Assembly (NCBI GenBank): GCA_002897635.1
Contig: BDTD01000025.1
Span: 1 to 64,000, forward strand
Length of the DNA stretch: 64,000 nt
From: a bacterium BMS3Abin11
GTDB taxonomy: Bacteria > Pseudomonadota > Gammaproteobacteria > BMS3Bbin11
Direction: 5' to 3'
Part shown: positions 53,055 to 62,195 of the stretch, piece after piece
How the letters are laid out: each line of letters starts with the position of its first letter
Position numbering within the stretch: the first letter of the stretch is position 1
Notes under the pieces: model-generated
The model's database searches: none
Told to the model about the DNA's origin: nothing
What the model saw: only the letters and a program-made list of their open reading frames with translations
Position numbers and translations under genes: made by a program

Positions 53055-55010
53055 TTAAAACACCAGCAGCATCATCACCATCATGACCACCAGGAATAGT
53101 ATGGTCATAATCCCACCAGCCTTCATGAAGTCTGGTACTCTATAACCACCAGGACCCATAATTAGCGCATTCACCTGATGGGTCGGGATCAGGAAAGAGT
53201 TTGATGTTGCCAGGGCAACGGTAAGCGCAAACACTGCGGGACTAGCACCAACACCAATGGCAATATTTACCGCCAGGGGTACCAGCAGAACTGTCGCACC
53301 AACATTAGACATGACCAGAGTAAAGAAAGTCGCCAGCACTGCGACAGAGGCTTGAATTACCCAGACAGGTTGACCGCCCATCACAATCAGCGTCTGATCA
53401 GCAATCCACCTTGCTGTGCCACTGGTTTCAACTGCCAGGCCTAATGGAATCAGGCTGGCTAACAGGAACACTGTTTTCCATGATACCGCTTCATAGGCCT
53501 CATCAATTGACAACACCCCGGATAAAACCATTCCCAACGCGCCTGTGAGCAGGGCAATCGAAAGACGCAGGTCCGTAAATAAAACAAGTAACAATGCGAT
53601 AGCAAAGAAAAAACTTGCCCAACCTACCTTGTTAGGACGGAGGTTTTCATGAGGAAATTCGGTCGTGACAACAACGAAATTACGATCAGTTTCGAGGCGG
53701 ACCAAAGCATCCCACTGGGTATGTACGACCAGTGTATCGCCTGCCTGTAATGGCATATCCCTTATCCCCTCACCTTCACGCAGGGTTTCACCATTACGAT
53801 GAAGGGCAACCATGGCAATGCCATAAACCTTACGCAACCAGATATCACGGGCACTCTTGCCTATCAGGTTCGAACCTGGCGGGATAACAACTTCGGCAAT
53901 ACCGGCCTTTGTCGTTGCCAACGACTCTGAAAATATCTCTATTTCATCACGAATTATTAGATCATAGGCCTCTGCAAAATTCTTGAGATTCACAGGAGAA
54001 GACAAAATGCAAAGTGACATTTTGCCATCCAGGGCTACATCTCTGGCCAGTGATCCTGGACCAACACGTGTTTCACCATCGGGTCGTTGTGTAGCAATGA
54101 TTCGAATAGCATGGTCTGTCTCAATTTCATCAAGCATTTTTCCAGCAATACTAGAACCCTCCGGGATATAAACCTCTGTCATAGCGAAATCAATACCATA
54201 GACATCCTGAAAATAACCCATAGTTGTAGCGGCGACAGAGTGGGTTTCCTTGGCTATCTTTGGCAGCACAAACCTGCCTGCCACAACAAAGTAGATTACC
54301 CCAGTTGCAACCAGTGCGAGACCCACAGGGGTAACAGAAAACAATGACCATAATTCCATCTTCTGGCCATCTGGTAAGGCATGATTTGAAGTCAGGATAA
54401 GATCGTTGAGCAGAATTAGCGGGGAAGAACCGACCATACTAACTGTGCCGCCGAGTATTGCACAGAATCCCATAGGCATTAGCAGCCTGGACATCGGTAG
54501 ACCTGATCTAGCAGAGATTCGACTGACCACAGGGAGAAATAACGCTGCCGCACCAACATTTTGCATAAATGACGAAATGATTGCGACAGTGCCGGATATA
54601 ATTGGAATGATGCGCTTTTCAGTCTTGCCACCGATTTTCAGAATATAGGCAGCAACGGTATTCATCAGACCAGTTTTATCTAGACCGGCACCGATTATCA
54701 TTATGGCAATAATCGACATTACCGCATTACTTGAAAAACCTTGAAATAAATGTTCATTGTCTACCAGCCCCTGCTGCAATCCCATCCAGGGAGCGAATAG
54801 AGTAGTCAGACCCAGCAACACCATAATAGAGATAGCTGCAACATCAACACCTACAATTTCGAATACAAACAGATAAATAGTAAACAGCAGAATTGCTGAG
54901 ACCCAGGCAATTTCGATAGAAGGAACGACGGCTGCCAACCAAAGTGCAAACAGAATAAAGATTAAACCCGCCACCAGATTCTTCATATTATTTTTTATGA
55001 TGCCGCCCAC
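53055..55010 (-). CDS. SLC13-type anion transporter with two TrkA-C domains
   Basis: A 651-aa membrane protein of the DASS/SLC13 (ArsB/CitMHS-like) superfamily. About eleven hydrophobic segments form two halves (residues 1-220 and 450-651). Between them lie two TrkA-C (RCK_C) domains at about 275-440 (FAMTEVYIPEGSSIAGKML and IAEVVIPPGSNLIGKSARDIWL). Such proteins are often sulfate or dicarboxylate transporters; in a sulfur oxidiser, sulfate or other sulfur-oxyanion export is an attractive but unproved role. Start: GTG 55010 or ATG 54986 (MKNLVAGLIFIL). Confidence 0.82.
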   Translation of the reverse strand: MGGIIKNNMKNLVAGLIFILFALWLAAVVPSIEIAWVSAILLFTIYLFVFEIVGVDVAAISIMVLLGLTTLFAPWMGLQQGLVDNEHLFQGFSSNAVMSIIAIMIIGAGLDKTGLMNTVAAYILKIGGKTEKRIIPIISGTVAIISSFMQNVGAAALFLPVVSRISARSGLPMSRLLMPMGFCAILGGTVSMVGSSPLILLNDLILTSNHALPDGQKMELWSLFSVTPVGLALVATGVIYFVVAGRFVLPKIAKETHSVAATTMGYFQDVYGIDFAMTEVYIPEGSSIAGKMLDEIETDHAIRIIATQRPDGETRVGPGSLARDVALDGKMSLCILSSPVNLKNFAEAYDLIIRDEIEIFSESLATTKAGIAEVVIPPGSNLIGKSARDIWLRKVYGIAMVALHRNGETLREGEGIRDMPLQAGDTLVVHTQWDALVRLETDRNFVVVTTEFPHENLRPNKVGWASFFFAIALLLVLFTDLRLSIALLTGALGMVLSGVLSIDEAYEAVSWKTVFLLASLIPLGLAVETSGTARWIADQTLIVMGGQPVWVIQASVAVLATFFTLVMSNVGATVLLVPLAVNIAIGVGASPAVFALTVALATSNSFLIPTHQVNALIMGPGGYRVPDFMKAGGIMTILFLVVMMVMMLLVF

Positions 55011-55115
55011 AATCTTTCATCCATCATGATGTATTAAAAAAACATAATATTGTAATATATGTAAGTTTTTTGTGCGAGTTGGAAAATGACATGAGATACA
55101 AAGTGCTAGCCCTTA

Positions 55116-55474
55116 TCAGCCAGGATCAATATTGTTCTCTTTAAAGAATCCTGTTTTTTTCATCATCAATCGTGCAGGAAAATTCACGTATTGATCTGGT
55201 TCAGGGGTGTTTTGTAAAGAATCACCAATAACCAGAATTCCACCATCTTTCTCTAAAATAATAATCGCTTCCGTGGGTTTAGTTATTTCAAATATTTTTA
55301 GAGCAGCTGAATCAATTGGTAAAGCACTATTTTTATCCAGGGAACCTCTGAGTACGTCTTTCCCGAGATGGCCAGAGATATGGCATAATTAATTAAGGGC
55401 TACCCAGAATCGAGCTTACCCGTGGTTCATTCAGTGATACACACACAGATGCAGTGACAATCTCAAATAAACTG
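55116..55474 (-). pseudogene. Unrecognised gene split by a MITE derivative
   Basis: On the minus strand an open frame runs CVSLNEPRVSSIL (55440 to 55404), is interrupted by the 63-bp element, then continues DKNSALPIDSAALKIFEITK, then AIIILEKDGGILVIGDSLQN, and ends TGFFKENNIDPG at 55116. Excising the element and one CCAG restores the frame exactly. The text resembles the C-terminal part of a family with the motif '..GGILITGDS.Q' that I cannot name with certainty. No start codon is preserved; the 5' part runs into gloB's leader. Confidence 0.6.
55341..55403. mobile_element. 63-bp MITE derivative with CCAG duplication
   Basis: Left end GGAACCTCTGAG, right end TTAATTAAGGGCTAC (imperfect inverse), flanked by CCAG at 55337-55340 and 55404-55407. 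The interior CCAGAGATATGGCAT resembles that of the short element at 18206 in reverse. Termini have diverged from each other, so it may be a recombinant of subfamilies A and B. Confidence 0.65.
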
Positions 55475-56248
55475 ATGACAATTAACCTGAAACCCCTTCC
55501 TTCCCTGTCGGATAACTACATTTGGGTAATTATCAACACTATTAATTCTACCGCTGTAATTATAGATCCTGGTACCGCGACCGTTTGTGTGAACTTCCTT
55601 GAACAGCAGAATATTAAACCTGTAGCAATATTAGCTACCCATTGCCATTGGGATCATGTGGATGGAATTGAACAACTAATCAAAAAGTATGACATTCCCG
55701 TTTATGGCCCTGCTACAGAATTTATACCCTGCCTCACAACACCATTAACTGGCAATGACAGCTTCAGCATACCCGAGATAAAACTGGACTTTCAGGTAAT
55801 GGATTTAAGTGGGCATACGGCTGGACATATTGGCTATCTGACAGGCAACATGCTGTTCACTGGCGACACTCTATTCAGTGCAGGCTGCGGACGATTGTTT
55901 AGCGGCACTGCTAAACAACTGCACGCAGCACTACAAAGAATAAAACAATTGCCTGCAGACACCACCATTTACTGTGCACATGAATACACACTGGAAAATC
56001 TCCGCTTTGCACATGCTGTTGAACCTGACAATCCGGAAATCCAGCGATGGATGGATGAAGTAAAAGACCTGCGTGGAAAAAACCTGCCATCCCTGCCCTC
56101 CACCCTGGGAAATGAAATGCGTTACAATCCGTTCCTTCGTACAGATAGAGTAAATATCATGAAAGCAGTAGCACAGTATTCAGGACAGAATATCGACAAC
56201 AGCGAGGATTGCTTTAGATATATGCGAATGTGGAAAGACGAGTTCTAA
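55475..56248 (+). CDS. gloB: Hydroxyacylglutathione hydrolase (glyoxalase II)
   Basis: GloB hydrolyses S-lactoylglutathione. The metallo-beta-lactamase motif is THCHWDHVDG, and the other zinc ligands lie in LSGHTAGHIG, FTGDTLFSAGCGR and YCAHEYTLENLRFA. ATG 55475 gives MTINLKPLPSLSDNYIW, a normal start; a GTG at 55454 would add seven residues. The length is about 257 aa. The C-terminal glyoxalase II region (PFLRTD, CFRYMRMWKDEF) is complete. Confidence 0.94.
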   Translation: MTINLKPLPSLSDNYIWVIINTINSTAVIIDPGTATVCVNFLEQQNIKPVAILATHCHWDHVDGIEQLIKKYDIPVYGPATEFIPCLTTPLTGNDSFSIPEIKLDFQVMDLSGHTAGHIGYLTGNMLFTGDTLFSAGCGRLFSGTAKQLHAALQRIKQLPADTTIYCAHEYTLENLRFAHAVEPDNPEIQRWMDEVKDLRGKNLPSLPSTLGNEMRYNPFLRTDRVNIMKAVAQYSGQNIDNSEDCFRYMRMWKDEF

Positions 56249-56316
56249 AACCATGTTTTATATTTTACGGATTAGGGTTTACGTAAAACATAAACCGTAA
56301 CACCTAAAACGGTTTA

Positions 56317-56697
56317 TTACGCCGCCTGTACAGGAATCCGGTTACCGATACGAATAATTGCATTCATTTCGTCGAGGTAAACCAGCACAGGTTTGAACAC
56401 TTTCATCTCAGCTTCATTAAAAGCTGCATAGGAGCATATAATCAGCTTATCGCCTGGGTTTGCCTTGTGCGCTGCAGCGCCATTGACGGATACGATGCCG
56501 CTTCCAGACTCGGCCTGAATGGCATAGGTAGTAAAACGCTCGCCATTAGTGATATTGTAGATCTGAATCTGTTCGTATTCGTGTATGCCAGAAGCTTTCA
56601 ATAAAACACAGTCTATCGCGCAGGAGCCTTCATACTCCAGTTCAGAGTGCGTGACGTGCGCACCGTGTAATTTTGCTTTTAGTAATGTGGTCAACAT
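56317..56697 (-). CDS. panD: Aspartate 1-decarboxylase PanD
   Basis: PanD makes beta-alanine for pantothenate. The 126-aa proenzyme has the self-cleavage site in [12 protein letters not shown], where Gly24-Ser25 is cut to give the pyruvoyl group, and conserved [12 protein letters not shown] and [20 protein letters not shown]. The short spacer to gloB contains a TTACGG/CCGTAA inverted repeat that could end both convergent transcripts. Confidence 0.95.
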   Translation of the reverse strand: MLTTLLKAKLHGAHVTHSELEYEGSCAIDCVLLKASGIHEYEQIQIYNITNGERFTTYAIQAESGSGIVSVNGAAAHKANPGDKLIICSYAAFNEAEMKVFKPVLVYLDEMNAIIRIGNRIPVQAA

Positions 56698-56843
56698 AGG
56701 CTATCATTTGGGCCGGGGTTAACAATAAGACAATTATGAAGCATCACCGTTCGCGGTTCAAACACTCCGTGATAAAAAAAACGAAATAATGACAAAATAC
56801 CTGTATTAAGATAAATCCATATCACTTTGTTTTTACTAAATAA

Positions 56844-58022
56844 ATGAATATACACGAATACCAGGCCAAGGCATTACTCGCAGAATACAATATTCCTGTC
56901 CCTGCAGGGTCAGCCTGTATGAGTCCAGATGATTGTACCGCTGCAGCAAAAAAACTGGGCGGTGACCTATGGGTGGTCAAGGCCCAGATTCATGCTGGTG
57001 GACGTGGTAAGGCCGGCGGAGTCAAAGTCGCCAGTTCCATTGAAGAAATCAGCCAACATGCCCACAGCATTCAGGGAATGAAGCTGATCAGCAAACAGAC
57101 AGGACCTCAGGGACACATTGTTAAGCGGCTACTGGTTGAAGAAGCCGTTGATATCGCCCGTGAGTTGTATGTTGGCATGCTGGTCGATCGAAGTCGTCAG
57201 CAGATAGCCTTGCTGGTAAGTACCGAAGGTGGGACAGAGATTGAGGAAGTGGCTGCGGCAACACCTGGAAAGATCCTTACCGCCTATGCCATTAGTGCCA
57301 ATAGTGCCAATGGTTTTAATCAGAATGATCTTACATTCATTGCAGAAAAATTAGGACTGTCGGGTCCGACAAAAACTCAGGCGATTGAGCTATTCAATAC
57401 TCTGCTGCAGTTATTCATAGAAAAAGACGCCTCTCTGGTAGAAATCAATCCACTGGTCATTACCCCGGCAGGTGACATTATCGCGCTAGATGCAAAAATG
57501 AATTTTGATGACAATGCCCTATATCGGCACCCTGAAATCAATGATCTGAATGACCCGGATGAACAGGATCCTGACGAAATTGAAGCAGCCAAATACGACC
57601 TCAGCTATATCCCGCTGGATGGAAATATTGGCTGCATGGTTAATGGCGCAGGACTGGCCATGGCAACCATGGATATTATCAAGCTCTATGGTAGTGAACC
57701 CGCCAACTTTTTAGATGTCGGAGGTGGAGCCACTGTTGAAAAGGTCACCAATGCATTTCAGCTGATGTTGAAAAACCCTCATATCAAAGCCATCCTGGTC
57801 AATATATTTGGTGGAATCATGCGCTGTGACATCATCGCTGAAGGACTGATCACCGCAGCAAGAGACATTAACCTGAGCATTCCACTGGTAGTACGCCTCG
57901 AAGGCACCAATGCTAAACAGGGAAAGAAATTACTGGCTGATTCTGGATTGAGCATCATTGCAGCAGATGACATGGCAGATGCGGCTAAAAAAGCGGTTGA
58001 TGCCGCTGAAGGGCAATCCTGA
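56844..58022 (+). CDS. sucC: Succinyl-CoA synthetase beta subunit SucC
   Basis: SucC binds ADP/GDP and succinate through an ATP-grasp fold. The 392-aa product starts [22 protein letters not shown], with [42 protein letters not shown] and [13 protein letters not shown]. The stop codon overlaps the sucD ATG by one base (TGATG), so the subunits are made together. Confidence 0.97.
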   Translation: MNIHEYQAKALLAEYNIPVPAGSACMSPDDCTAAAKKLGGDLWVVKAQIHAGGRGKAGGVKVASSIEEISQHAHSIQGMKLISKQTGPQGHIVKRLLVEEAVDIARELYVGMLVDRSRQQIALLVSTEGGTEIEEVAAATPGKILTAYAISANSANGFNQNDLTFIAEKLGLSGPTKTQAIELFNTLLQLFIEKDASLVEINPLVITPAGDIIALDAKMNFDDNALYRHPEINDLNDPDEQDPDEIEAAKYDLSYIPLDGNIGCMVNGAGLAMATMDIIKLYGSEPANFLDVGGGATVEKVTNAFQLMLKNPHIKAILVNIFGGIMRCDIIAEGLITAARDINLSIPLVVRLEGTNAKQGKKLLADSGLSIIAADDMADAAKKAVDAAEGQS

Positions 58023-58900
58023 TGTCGATATTAATTGATAAAAATACCCGTGTACTGACCCAGGGCATTACCGGTAAAACAGGCCAGTTCCATACTCACC
58101 ATAGCGCGGCCTATGCCAATGGCAAACAGGCTTACGTCGCAGGTGTCACACCAGGCAAAGGTGGCCAGGAATTCGAAGGCATACCCGTCTTCAATACCGT
58201 GATTGAAGCAAGAAAAGAAACCGGGGCAGATGTCTCTGTCATTTACGTACCACCTCCCTTTGCCGCTGCAGCCATAGATGAGGCAGTAAATGCCGGTATT
58301 GAGCTTGTGATTTGTATCACCGAAGGAATTCCTGTACTGGATATGGTGCGAACCCGTCATAAGATGAAGAACTTCTCGACCCTGCTGATTGGCCCGAACT
58401 GCCCGGGTGTCATCACACCGGATGAGATAAAAATCGGCATCATGCCGGGGCATATTCACAAAAAAGGCTCGATCGGTGTTGTTTCACGTTCCGGCACCCT
58501 GACCTATGAAGCAGTTGATCAGCTAACAAAATTAGGGCTTGGGCAATCAAGCTGCATCGGTATTGGTGGCGATCCAGTCAATGGCATGAAACATCTGGAT
58601 GTTATGAAACTGTTCAACGACGACCTGGAAACTGAAGCCGTAGTGATGGTCGGTGAAATTGGCGGCAGCGATGAAGAAGAATGTGCCGTCTGGGTAAAAG
58701 AAAATATGACCAAGCCTGTGGTCGGCTTTATTGCCGGGATCACAGCCCCGGCAGGCAGGCGGATGGGTCATGCCGGTGCCATCATCTCCGGTGGCAAGGG
58801 AACTGCAGCTGAAAAAATCAGGATAATGGAAGAATGCGGAATTACCGTAACAAAAAACCCGGCTGAAATGGGTATCACACTGAAAAAGTTACTGTCTTAA
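58022..58900 (+). CDS. sucD: Succinyl-CoA synthetase alpha subunit SucD
   Basis: SucD binds CoA and carries the phospho-histidine. The 292-aa product has [15 protein letters not shown], the CoA-binding [12 protein letters not shown] region and the active His in [18 protein letters not shown]. It is translationally coupled to sucC. The 3' end overlaps by 26 bp a doubtful small minus-strand gene. Confidence 0.97.
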   Translation: MSILIDKNTRVLTQGITGKTGQFHTHHSAAYANGKQAYVAGVTPGKGGQEFEGIPVFNTVIEARKETGADVSVIYVPPPFAAAAIDEAVNAGIELVICITEGIPVLDMVRTRHKMKNFSTLLIGPNCPGVITPDEIKIGIMPGHIHKKGSIGVVSRSGTLTYEAVDQLTKLGLGQSSCIGIGGDPVNGMKHLDVMKLFNDDLETEAVVMVGEIGGSDEEECAVWVKENMTKPVVGFIAGITAPAGRRMGHAGAIISGGKGTAAEKIRIMEECGITVTKNPAEMGITLKKLLS

Positions 58901-59132
58901 CGAAACTGTAGCGTCGTCCTCGGTGCGATGTTATTTTTGAAGATACGAGATTAAGGACGAAAGACGAAAGAAACCCCCTGCAAAAATCCTTCATCCTTAA
59001 TCTTTCATCTGTTTTTTCAATGCCCGTAACAAAATTTTCCGCCACCCACCACTTCAGTGCAAACAACAAACCTGAGCCTGCAATTACCAGCAACACTATC
59101 CACAGAATGTTAAGATTACTCTTTTTTTCCAT
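58875..59132 (-). CDS. Doubtful small membrane protein
   Basis: A possible 85-aa product starting ATG 59132 ([19 protein letters not shown]), with one membrane span at about residues 9-29. The C-terminal half is encoded by an inverted-repeat stretch (TTAAGGACGAAAG and CTTTCATC-type words near 58952-59005) and overlaps sucD, so the true end may be lost. Only the N-terminal half looks gene-like. Confidence 0.35.
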   Translation of the reverse strand: MEKKSNLNILWIVLLVIAGSGLLFALKWWVAENFVTGIEKTDERLRMKDFCRGFLSSFVLNLVSSKITSHRGRRYSFVKTVTFSV

Positions 59133-59191
59133 ATCAACTTCTTGTTGAGCCTCCATCAGCGCAGTAGATTATCCCTAAGTCCGACAGACTC

Positions 59192-60094
59192 CTAGCAGCA
59201 ATTCTCTTCACAATGATCAACCTCAAACTCCATGGTTGAATGCGAAATGGCGAACTTTTGTTTAATTTCGGATTTCAACAACTGCTTTACGTTCTCGGTC
59301 TCACTGAAATCATTTATTACAACATGGGCTTCCAGCGCATTCCGGTGCTCATCAATCTGCCAGAGATGAACATGATGTACATTCAATACATCGTCTACAG
59401 CCTCCATCGTATGGATAACTTCATCTAAACTGATATTTTCTGGTGCGCCTTCCATCAGGATATGAATGGTTTCTGGTAATAATACTGCTGCCTGGTACAG
59501 TACATAACCGGCTATCAAGAAAGTAAACAGAGTATCGGTCCAGTACCATTGATAGAGCAATATTAAGGTTCCTGCAATGATTACCCCGACAGAAGCCAGA
59601 GCATCGGAGACATTATGAATAAATGCTGCCTTTATATTCACACTACCCTTCGACATGGTATAGGTAAGAATGGCTGTTGCAATATCGATTATCAGGGCAA
59701 CCGTGGCAACAATGATCACCGTCCAGCCAGCAATAATTTGTGGCTCGAATACACGCAAGATGGCCTCATAGATTAGATAAAACCCCACAATCACCAGAGT
59801 CACAAGATTAATAAGCGCTGCAATCACTTCTGCCCGCTTGTAGCCAAATGTTTTTAAATGATCAGCAGGCTGGCGTCCTATTTTTCTGGCGGCAAAAGCA
59901 ATCAGCAAAGAACTTGCATCACTGAAGTTATGCAGGGCATCAGCTATCAGCGAAAGACTGCCGGAGACTATGCCACCAATTACCTGAGCCACAGTGAGCA
60001 GCATATTGATGACAATAGCAATTCCTAAACGGCGATCACCCATTCTATCTATTTCATGACTGTGACCATGACTGTGACTGTGACTGTGACTCAT
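59192..60094 (-). CDS. Cation diffusion facilitator (ZitB-like)
   Basis: A 300-aa CDF exporter for zinc or related divalent cations. The N-terminus is His-rich (HSHSHSHGHSHE). Membrane segments span about 25-190, with the metal-binding HxxxD pairs in DALHNFSDASSLL and AFIHNVSDALASV. The cytoplasmic domain has VHHVHLWQIDEHRNALEAHVV and ends DHCEENCC with three Cys. Its start overlaps the stop of the upstream flippase-like gene by four bases. Confidence 0.9.
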   Translation of the reverse strand: MSHSHSHSHGHSHEIDRMGDRRLGIAIVINMLLTVAQVIGGIVSGSLSLIADALHNFSDASSLLIAFAARKIGRQPADHLKTFGYKRAEVIAALINLVTLVIVGFYLIYEAILRVFEPQIIAGWTVIIVATVALIIDIATAILTYTMSKGSVNIKAAFIHNVSDALASVGVIIAGTLILLYQWYWTDTLFTFLIAGYVLYQAAVLLPETIHILMEGAPENISLDEVIHTMEAVDDVLNVHHVHLWQIDEHRNALEAHVVINDFSETENVKQLLKSEIKQKFAISHSTMEFEVDHCEENCC

Positions 60095-61044
60095 AATTTT
60101 TTTCTCAACATAAACACAATGCCGCCAAAAACACCTAGTAGTGTGATCAGGATAAACGACATCCAGGAAAAGGCCAGAGCATCAGCACTACTCACGCCAT
60201 ATAAACCAAATAGTGCGACAAATACCAGCTCACGAACCCCTATGGCATTGATTGATACAGGGATCATCATCACCACTATCGCTACTGGAATAATGATAAA
60301 CATCGCACTTAATGGAACGTCGATACTCAATGATAAAGCTAAAAGATAATAGTGAAAAATTACATTTAGCTGTAGAAAAACCGACAACATTAATGTAATT
60401 GAAAGCACTCCATGTTTATCATTATAGACTGCAAACACATCAAATACCTTCCGCATGATTCGTTTCAATGTACCTGTATTTTCCTGATTCCCTGAATGTA
60501 AATACCGACTAATTACAGCTGCCTTAAAAAACAGTACGTAGATAGCGGCAATTCCGATAAATACCGCAAACAGTACCCATAGTTTGAAATCAGGAATAAA
60601 AAATACTTTGTGTGATGTCAATAACAATGCCAATAGTGCAAACATAAACAAAGTAAAAATACCCAGTAGTCGATCGATAAAAATAATTGAAACCGATTGC
60701 GTCTTGCCGCCACCCATTTTCCAGGTGTCATAGGCACGCATTGCATCACCGCCTATTGTTGACGGCAGAAAATTATTGAAAAAGACTGCCACAATCATCG
60801 ATTTCACCAGCGTGGGAAAACTTGCCGTCACACCCTGTACCGCCAGTAATAATTTCCACCTTGCAGCGACAATACAAAGACCTACAAAATATAGAAAAAA
60901 AGCACTGAAGATTAACCACTTATTTGCACGGGAGAACGCCAGCCAGACATCATCGAGATTGACCTTGCTGAGTATGATTCCTATTAGAACTAGTGCAATA
61001 AGCACTTTTAGCAAAATAAGCAGCTTATATTTTTTTTTGTCCAT
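60091..61044 (-). CDS. Flippase-like membrane protein (AglD/LPG-synthase TM family)
   Basis: A 317-aa protein of the UPF0104/AglD/MprF N-terminal-type membrane family, with about eight hydrophobic segments. Family words are VAARWKLLLAVQGV, FFNNFLPSTIGGDAMRAYDTWKMG and DRLLGIFTLFMFALLALLL, then PVSINAIGVRELVFVALFGLYGVS near the end. Relatives flip or modify lipids; the substrate here is unknown. It is coupled to the CDF gene by a four-base overlap. Confidence 0.85.
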   Translation of the reverse strand: MDKKKYKLLILLKVLIALVLIGIILSKVNLDDVWLAFSRANKWLIFSAFFLYFVGLCIVAARWKLLLAVQGVTASFPTLVKSMIVAVFFNNFLPSTIGGDAMRAYDTWKMGGGKTQSVSIIFIDRLLGIFTLFMFALLALLLTSHKVFFIPDFKLWVLFAVFIGIAAIYVLFFKAAVISRYLHSGNQENTGTLKRIMRKVFDVFAVYNDKHGVLSITLMLSVFLQLNVIFHYYLLALSLSIDVPLSAMFIIIPVAIVVMMIPVSINAIGVRELVFVALFGLYGVSSADALAFSWMSFILITLLGVFGGIVFMLRKKL

Positions 61045-61077
61045 TATGTGTTGCTATTTTTAAACCCTTAATGTTAA

Positions 61078-61236
61078 GGAACCTCTGATCAATTCATGAA
61101 CTCGTATCTTACGCCTAAAATATCCAGTTTTTTCGTTGCAAACCTTCGCAATAGCTAGCTATTACGTGCGATTTACGCCTCAAACCTGAATATTTTAGAT
61201 CGCAATCTACTTCGTCCAGAATTAATCAGAGGTTCC
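61078..61236. mobile_element. 159-bp palindromic MITE, subfamily A copy 3
   Basis: Ends GGAACCTCTGATCAATTC and its inverse; TTAA on both sides (61074-61077, 61237-61240). Nearly identical in the arms to the copy at 9792. It sits 140 bp from a subfamily B copy; the gap (61241-61376) holds nothing I recognise. Confidence 0.9.
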
Positions 61237-61376
61237 TTAATGCATTGTTAATCAGAGGCTCACAGGATATTAACATGACTGGACAAGCTGCCGAAATTAC
61301 AGATAGTTCTCAGGCTTAATCAAATTACCATTGCTGTCTACGATGTCTATCTTGAGTTTTCTCCTATATCACTTAA

Positions 61377-61535
61377 GGGCACCCTCTATTAATTATGGAT
61401 AGATCAGATTGCATGCAAAATTGTTCATATCAAGGCAAGGATCGCACGTAATAGCTAGCTATTGCGAAGATTCTTAACGCAGAGATGGACGATTTTGTAT
61501 GTGAAATGAATATTCATAATTAATAGAGGGTGCCC
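61377..61535. mobile_element. 159-bp palindromic MITE, subfamily B copy 3
   Basis: Ends GGGCACCCTCTATTAATT and its inverse; TTAA on both sides (61373-61376, 61536-61539). Arms match the copy at 48732 closely (ATGGATAGATCAGATTGCATG). It contains the shared central palindrome. Confidence 0.9.
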
Positions 61536-61606
61536 TTAAATTCGCCCCCCCCACCCACAATCTGTTTTATACTTCCAGCAACAAAGTCAACTCTGGTTAA
61601 ATTACT

Positions 61607-61774
61607 ATGAACGGGCAAAATACTTACATTGTCTCCGATCTGAACCCACCGGATGAGCTTGAGGCCATTGCTGAAACAGCACATATGCAGATCTCTGTCA
61701 GGCTGGTGAATGTTATAGTCGATGAGACTCTCATCGATAATCCCAACAAGATCGTTCGGGCCGAACTCAAATGA
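61607..61774 (+). CDS. Small ORF coupled to the DUF202 gene
   Basis: A 55-codon ORF (MNGQNTYIVSDLNPPDEL, then EAIAETAHMQISVRLVNVIV) that ends ATGA, overlapping the DUF202 start by four bases. I do not recognise it. There is an in-frame stop three codons upstream and no strong ribosome site. The tight overlap is the main argument that it is translated. Confidence 0.4.
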   Translation: MNGQNTYIVSDLNPPDELEAIAETAHMQISVRLVNVIVDETLIDNPNKIVRAELK

Positions 61775-62133
61775 GCCAACTACCCGACCCAACCACACTT
61801 GCGCTGGATCGCACAGTACTCGCAAATGAAAGAACGTATGCGGCATGGATTCGCACTGGCCTCACATCACTTGCGACTGGTCTCGGTATCGCCAGGTTCT
61901 TATCTGACACCATGCCACTATGGAGCATCCACACTATTGCAGCAATACTCATCCTTTTTAGTGCGGCTTCATTCTTTCTATCGGCCTGGCGCTACCAACA
62001 TCTACACGTCGGAATGGCGCACCTGGATGTCAAAATGATCCCTCTTTCCATAGTTAGGCTATCAAGCTCAGTGCTTATCATTTGCTCTTTTATTGCACTC
62101 ATCGGCTTATGGTACATAACACCCATCATGTGA
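61771..62133 (+). CDS. DUF202 (YidH-type) membrane protein
   Basis: A 120-aa protein with three membrane segments. The N-terminal stretch LALDRTVLANERTYAAWIRTGLTSLATGLGIARF is the DUF202 signature (the usual 'NERT.LAW.RT'). Function is unknown. It precedes the DedA-family gene by 62 bp on the same strand. Confidence 0.85.
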   Translation: MSQLPDPTTLALDRTVLANERTYAAWIRTGLTSLATGLGIARFLSDTMPLWSIHTIAAILILFSAASFFLSAWRYQHLHVGMAHLDVKMIPLSIVRLSSSVLIICSFIALIGLWYITPIM

Positions 62134-62195
62134 AGATGTAATCTACATATCATGAACACACATAAACCGATTGCGCCAAGTACGAGGATGAGAAA

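Noticed and set aside
61520-61846. Minus-strand 108-codon frame opposite the DUF202 start
   Set aside because: It is antisense to the coupled ORF and DUF202, and begins inside a MITE.
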